Below, piece by piece: positions 62,582-64,000 of a stretch of 64,000 bases of DNA. Below the pieces are notes generated by a model. The model worked only from the letters and a program-made list of their open reading frames with translations, was not told the origin of the DNA and did not search any database. The stretch is from Mesonia oceanica (GTDB taxonomy: Bacteria > Bacteroidota > Bacteroidia > Flavobacteriales > Flavobacteriaceae): NCBI RefSeq assembly GCF_902499555.1, contig NZ_CABVMM010000002.1, positions 357,473 to 421,472 on the forward strand. Reading direction: 5' to 3'. The position numbers and the translations under genes were made by a program. Positions within the stretch are counted from its first letter, which is position 1, and each line of letters opens with the position of its first letter.

Positions 62582-62912
62582 GATACTTTAGAGTTTTGGT
62601 TTCTCCATCTTTTTTATATACAAATAAATCCAAGGTTCCACTTTTTTTCACAACAGAATCCCCTACGTTCAGATTTCTGTACAATGTAATGGGGATTCTT
62701 TCTTTTCTTCCTTTCAAAATCATAGTGGGAATGTTGTGTTCGGTACTGTCAATAAATTTATCAATAATTATACCTTGATAATCAACTTCGTTCCCGTAAT
62801 CTACAAGACTTTGCGAGCCACTATCTCTAATCTTGTAAATTATTTTTTCTGATATATAATATGCTATAATAATGAAAACGCAACCTAAAAGAATTTTCTT
62901 TAAAAATCCCAT
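62559..62912 (-). CDS. single-pass membrane protein, probable immunity partner of the tip at 62.9-63.7 kb
   Basis: From the Met at 62912 (MGFLKKILLGCVFIIIAYYI) this is a 117-residue protein with one N-terminal membrane helix and a beta-rich periplasmic part (DYQGIIIDKFIDSTEHN, RIPITLYRNLNVGDSVVKKS). It overlaps the toxin stop at 62900 by 13 bases or more. The immunity role is inferred from position; no family is recognised. Confidence 0.65.
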   Translation of the reverse strand: MGFLKKILLGCVFIIIAYYISEKIIYKIRDSGSQSLVDYGNEVDYQGIIIDKFIDSTEHNIPTMILKGRKERIPITLYRNLNVGDSVVKKSGTLDLFVYKKDGETKTLKYPTLEYFQ

Positions 62913-63682
62913 ACCCAAGTTTTATCTTTGCTGAACATATAACCTAACCCTGGTTCTTGTAGATAATTACTAGAAAAGCTACTTAATCCTCCCTTTCCGT
63001 ATAAATATCCATTATAATTCTTACCATAATTATCGAAGTTCATTAAGCCCAAACCTTTAACATTACTCTGAACCGTACCTCCACTGTCAATGCCTAGTGG
63101 ACCAATAGAAAAATTATGTGAATATTCTGTTCCTACTAAATCACCAATTAATACTGATGAATTTTTATTATTTGGCAATGCTTTACCTAAATCGGGCCCA
63201 AAATCTCCACCCAATCCGATATTACCACTAAAGGTAAAATACAAACCTCCATTTCCTGTAGCATCTTCAGCATAACCAAAAGAAATACCAATTCCTCCAC
63301 CTAGAGCACCGCCAACATTAACACCATATGTCTTAGCTGCTCCATCTTCAAAGCCACTTCTTATTGTACTGACAGAATGGTCATTTGTAACCATAATTTC
63401 ACTATCAGGACCATACTGAGTTCCACTATCTACATTTGTTGCTGTACCATCTTCATTTAACCTTAAATTTTTGTCCGCAGCAACATTTGTCCAAGAACCT
63501 ATATTTTCATATCCTTCGATTTCCCTACTTACAGGCACAAATATTATGTTCCCATCTTTATCTTCATACCAATCGGTAGGTCCCTGCACGGATTCATCCA
63601 GCATCCCCGTGGGGTCTATCCTGTTCAACGGGTTGTTCTGCACATAGCTGTACGGCGAGATGCCCTGCCTTTCCTCCGCCAT
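62900..63682 (-). CDS. Rhs C-terminal tip next to the main Rhs core
   Basis: The 260-residue ORF opens MAEERQGISPYSYVQNNPLN, IDPTGMLDESVQGPTD, followed by a Gly-rich region (~120-245) with alternating strands (GVNVGGALGGGIGISFGYAE, LYFTFSGNIGLGGDFGPDL) ending KDKTWVWDF. The Gly-rich strands might form a barrel or pore, but I recognise no toxin family. Its frame differs from the Rhs core upstream because of the hairpin insert, so the core and tip are not translated as one protein. Confidence 0.65.
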   Translation of the reverse strand: MAEERQGISPYSYVQNNPLNRIDPTGMLDESVQGPTDWYEDKDGNIIFVPVSREIEGYENIGSWTNVAADKNLRLNEDGTATNVDSGTQYGPDSEIMVTNDHSVSTIRSGFEDGAAKTYGVNVGGALGGGIGISFGYAEDATGNGGLYFTFSGNIGLGGDFGPDLGKALPNNKNSSVLIGDLVGTEYSHNFSIGPLGIDSGGTVQSNVKGLGLMNFDNYGKNYNGYLYGKGGLSSFSSNYLQEPGLGYMFSKDKTWVWDF

Positions 63683-63693
63683 TGGATCGACAC

Positions 63694-64000
63694 TTAACCA
63701 AACACTCCACTTCGGATCATAATACCTTGCCCCATAATAATAGTTACCCGTCTCTTCGTCAACGCATTCCTCTCCGTTTCAAGCCTTGCTTGAAAAAAGC
63801 AAGGCTTTCCAGTCGTCGGATGCGAAGCATTAAACTTATAGGGAGAGTTATTGGAATTCTTATGCTCCTCTACAAAAATTTCTCCAAAAGCAGTATATTC
63901 CATATGCTGGCTTATTTCTCCAACTATATTAGTAATAAAATTGGAACTACCCAAATGGTCCGAATGAAAATAAAACATTTCTAAACTTGCCCCTTCGTCA
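63694..64000 (-). pseudogene. Rhs core 3' end (runs off window), broken by the hairpin insert
   Basis: The frame open to the window edge gives DEGASLEMFYFHSDHLGSSN, the classic Rhs repeat, then ISQHMEYTAFGEIFVEEHKN, SNNSPYKFNA and, inside the insert, SHPTTGKPCFFQARLETERN. It ends at 63694. The DEETGNYYYGARYYDP continuation is in another frame, which has a stop within the insert. So the main Rhs gene of the array is interrupted between core and tip. Confidence 0.8.
63763..63840 (-). repeat. hairpin insert in Rhs motif, copy 4
   Basis: This copy has the perfect hairpin AGCCTTGCTT/AAGCAAGGCT. It is flanked by AATGC on both sides in the segment that encodes FNA...DEETG in the intact copy. Confidence 0.85.

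Noticed and set aside
54700..64000. possible integron cassette array
   Set aside because: No integrase is seen and the repeated sequences are Rhs coding motifs, not attC sites; the hairpin insert is within the Rhs motif, not between genes.

Overview
The window looks like a chromosomal segment of a marine-type member of the Bacteroidota, most likely Flavobacteriaceae. The evidence is the AT-rich sequence, TAnnTTTG-type promoter boxes, C-terminal type IX secretion (T9SS) sorting domains, short flavobacterial lipoprotein signals, a histone H1-like small protein, and Rhs repeats of the form WLSVDPLAEKYPGWSPYNY. No rRNA, tRNA, transposase, integrase or CRISPR array was seen.

From 1 to about 43 kb most of the content is housekeeping and envelope genes. 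These are a DUF1835 protein, a SUI1-like factor, a 2OG-Fe(II) oxygenase, a T9SS fibronectin-repeat protein, a phosphodiesterase-TPR-sulfotransferase fusion, a fused 2-oxo acid dehydrogenase E1, OmpA lipoproteins, hibernation factor, aconitase, four DEAD-box-type proteins, a cation exporter, a patatin, a secreted GH81 glucanase, a ThiE/TenI-like protein, J-domain and SDR proteins, and a two-component system beside a TonB-receptor-like barrel. Intergenic DNA in this part carries a dispersed composite repeat made of a GAARTY-type hexamer tract plus a conserved tail. A small island at 25.3-28.4 kb holds a 589-residue reverse transcriptase of the defence (UG/DRT) kind. It is preceded by its own promoter box and a ~215-nt leader closed by a 10-bp inverted repeat, a layout that suggests a partner non-coding RNA. 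A VirE-N/primase-like protein is encoded divergently.

From 44.4 to 54.5 kb is a compact plus-strand RiPP gene cluster. It contains an NHLP-leader (proteusin-type) precursor with a Cys/Ser/Thr-rich tail, a YcaO cyclodehydratase fused to an E1-like partner, a SagB-type azoline oxidase, a PoyD-like radical SAM peptide epimerase, a LanM whose cyclase half lacks zinc ligands, an unknown 140-residue protein and a methyltransferase. The genes overlap or nearly touch. This combination predicts a peptide carrying azoles, dehydrated residues and D-amino acids, possibly methylated. No exporter or leader protease is present in the cluster.

The RiPP cluster lies between Rhs fragments. To its left, at 44.2 kb, is a short Rhs scrap preceded by two orphan lipoprotein or membrane genes. 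To its right, from 54.7 kb to the window end, is a minus-strand array of displaced Rhs C-terminal tips, each followed by a small lipoprotein or membrane gene that is probably its immunity partner. Several tips are decaying through in-frame stops, a frameshift and truncated duplicates. A ~58-bp hairpin-bearing insert breaks the same Rhs motif four times, including in the scrap left of the RiPP cluster. The Rhs array is therefore the accessory hot spot, and the RiPP cluster occupies a cassette-like position within it.
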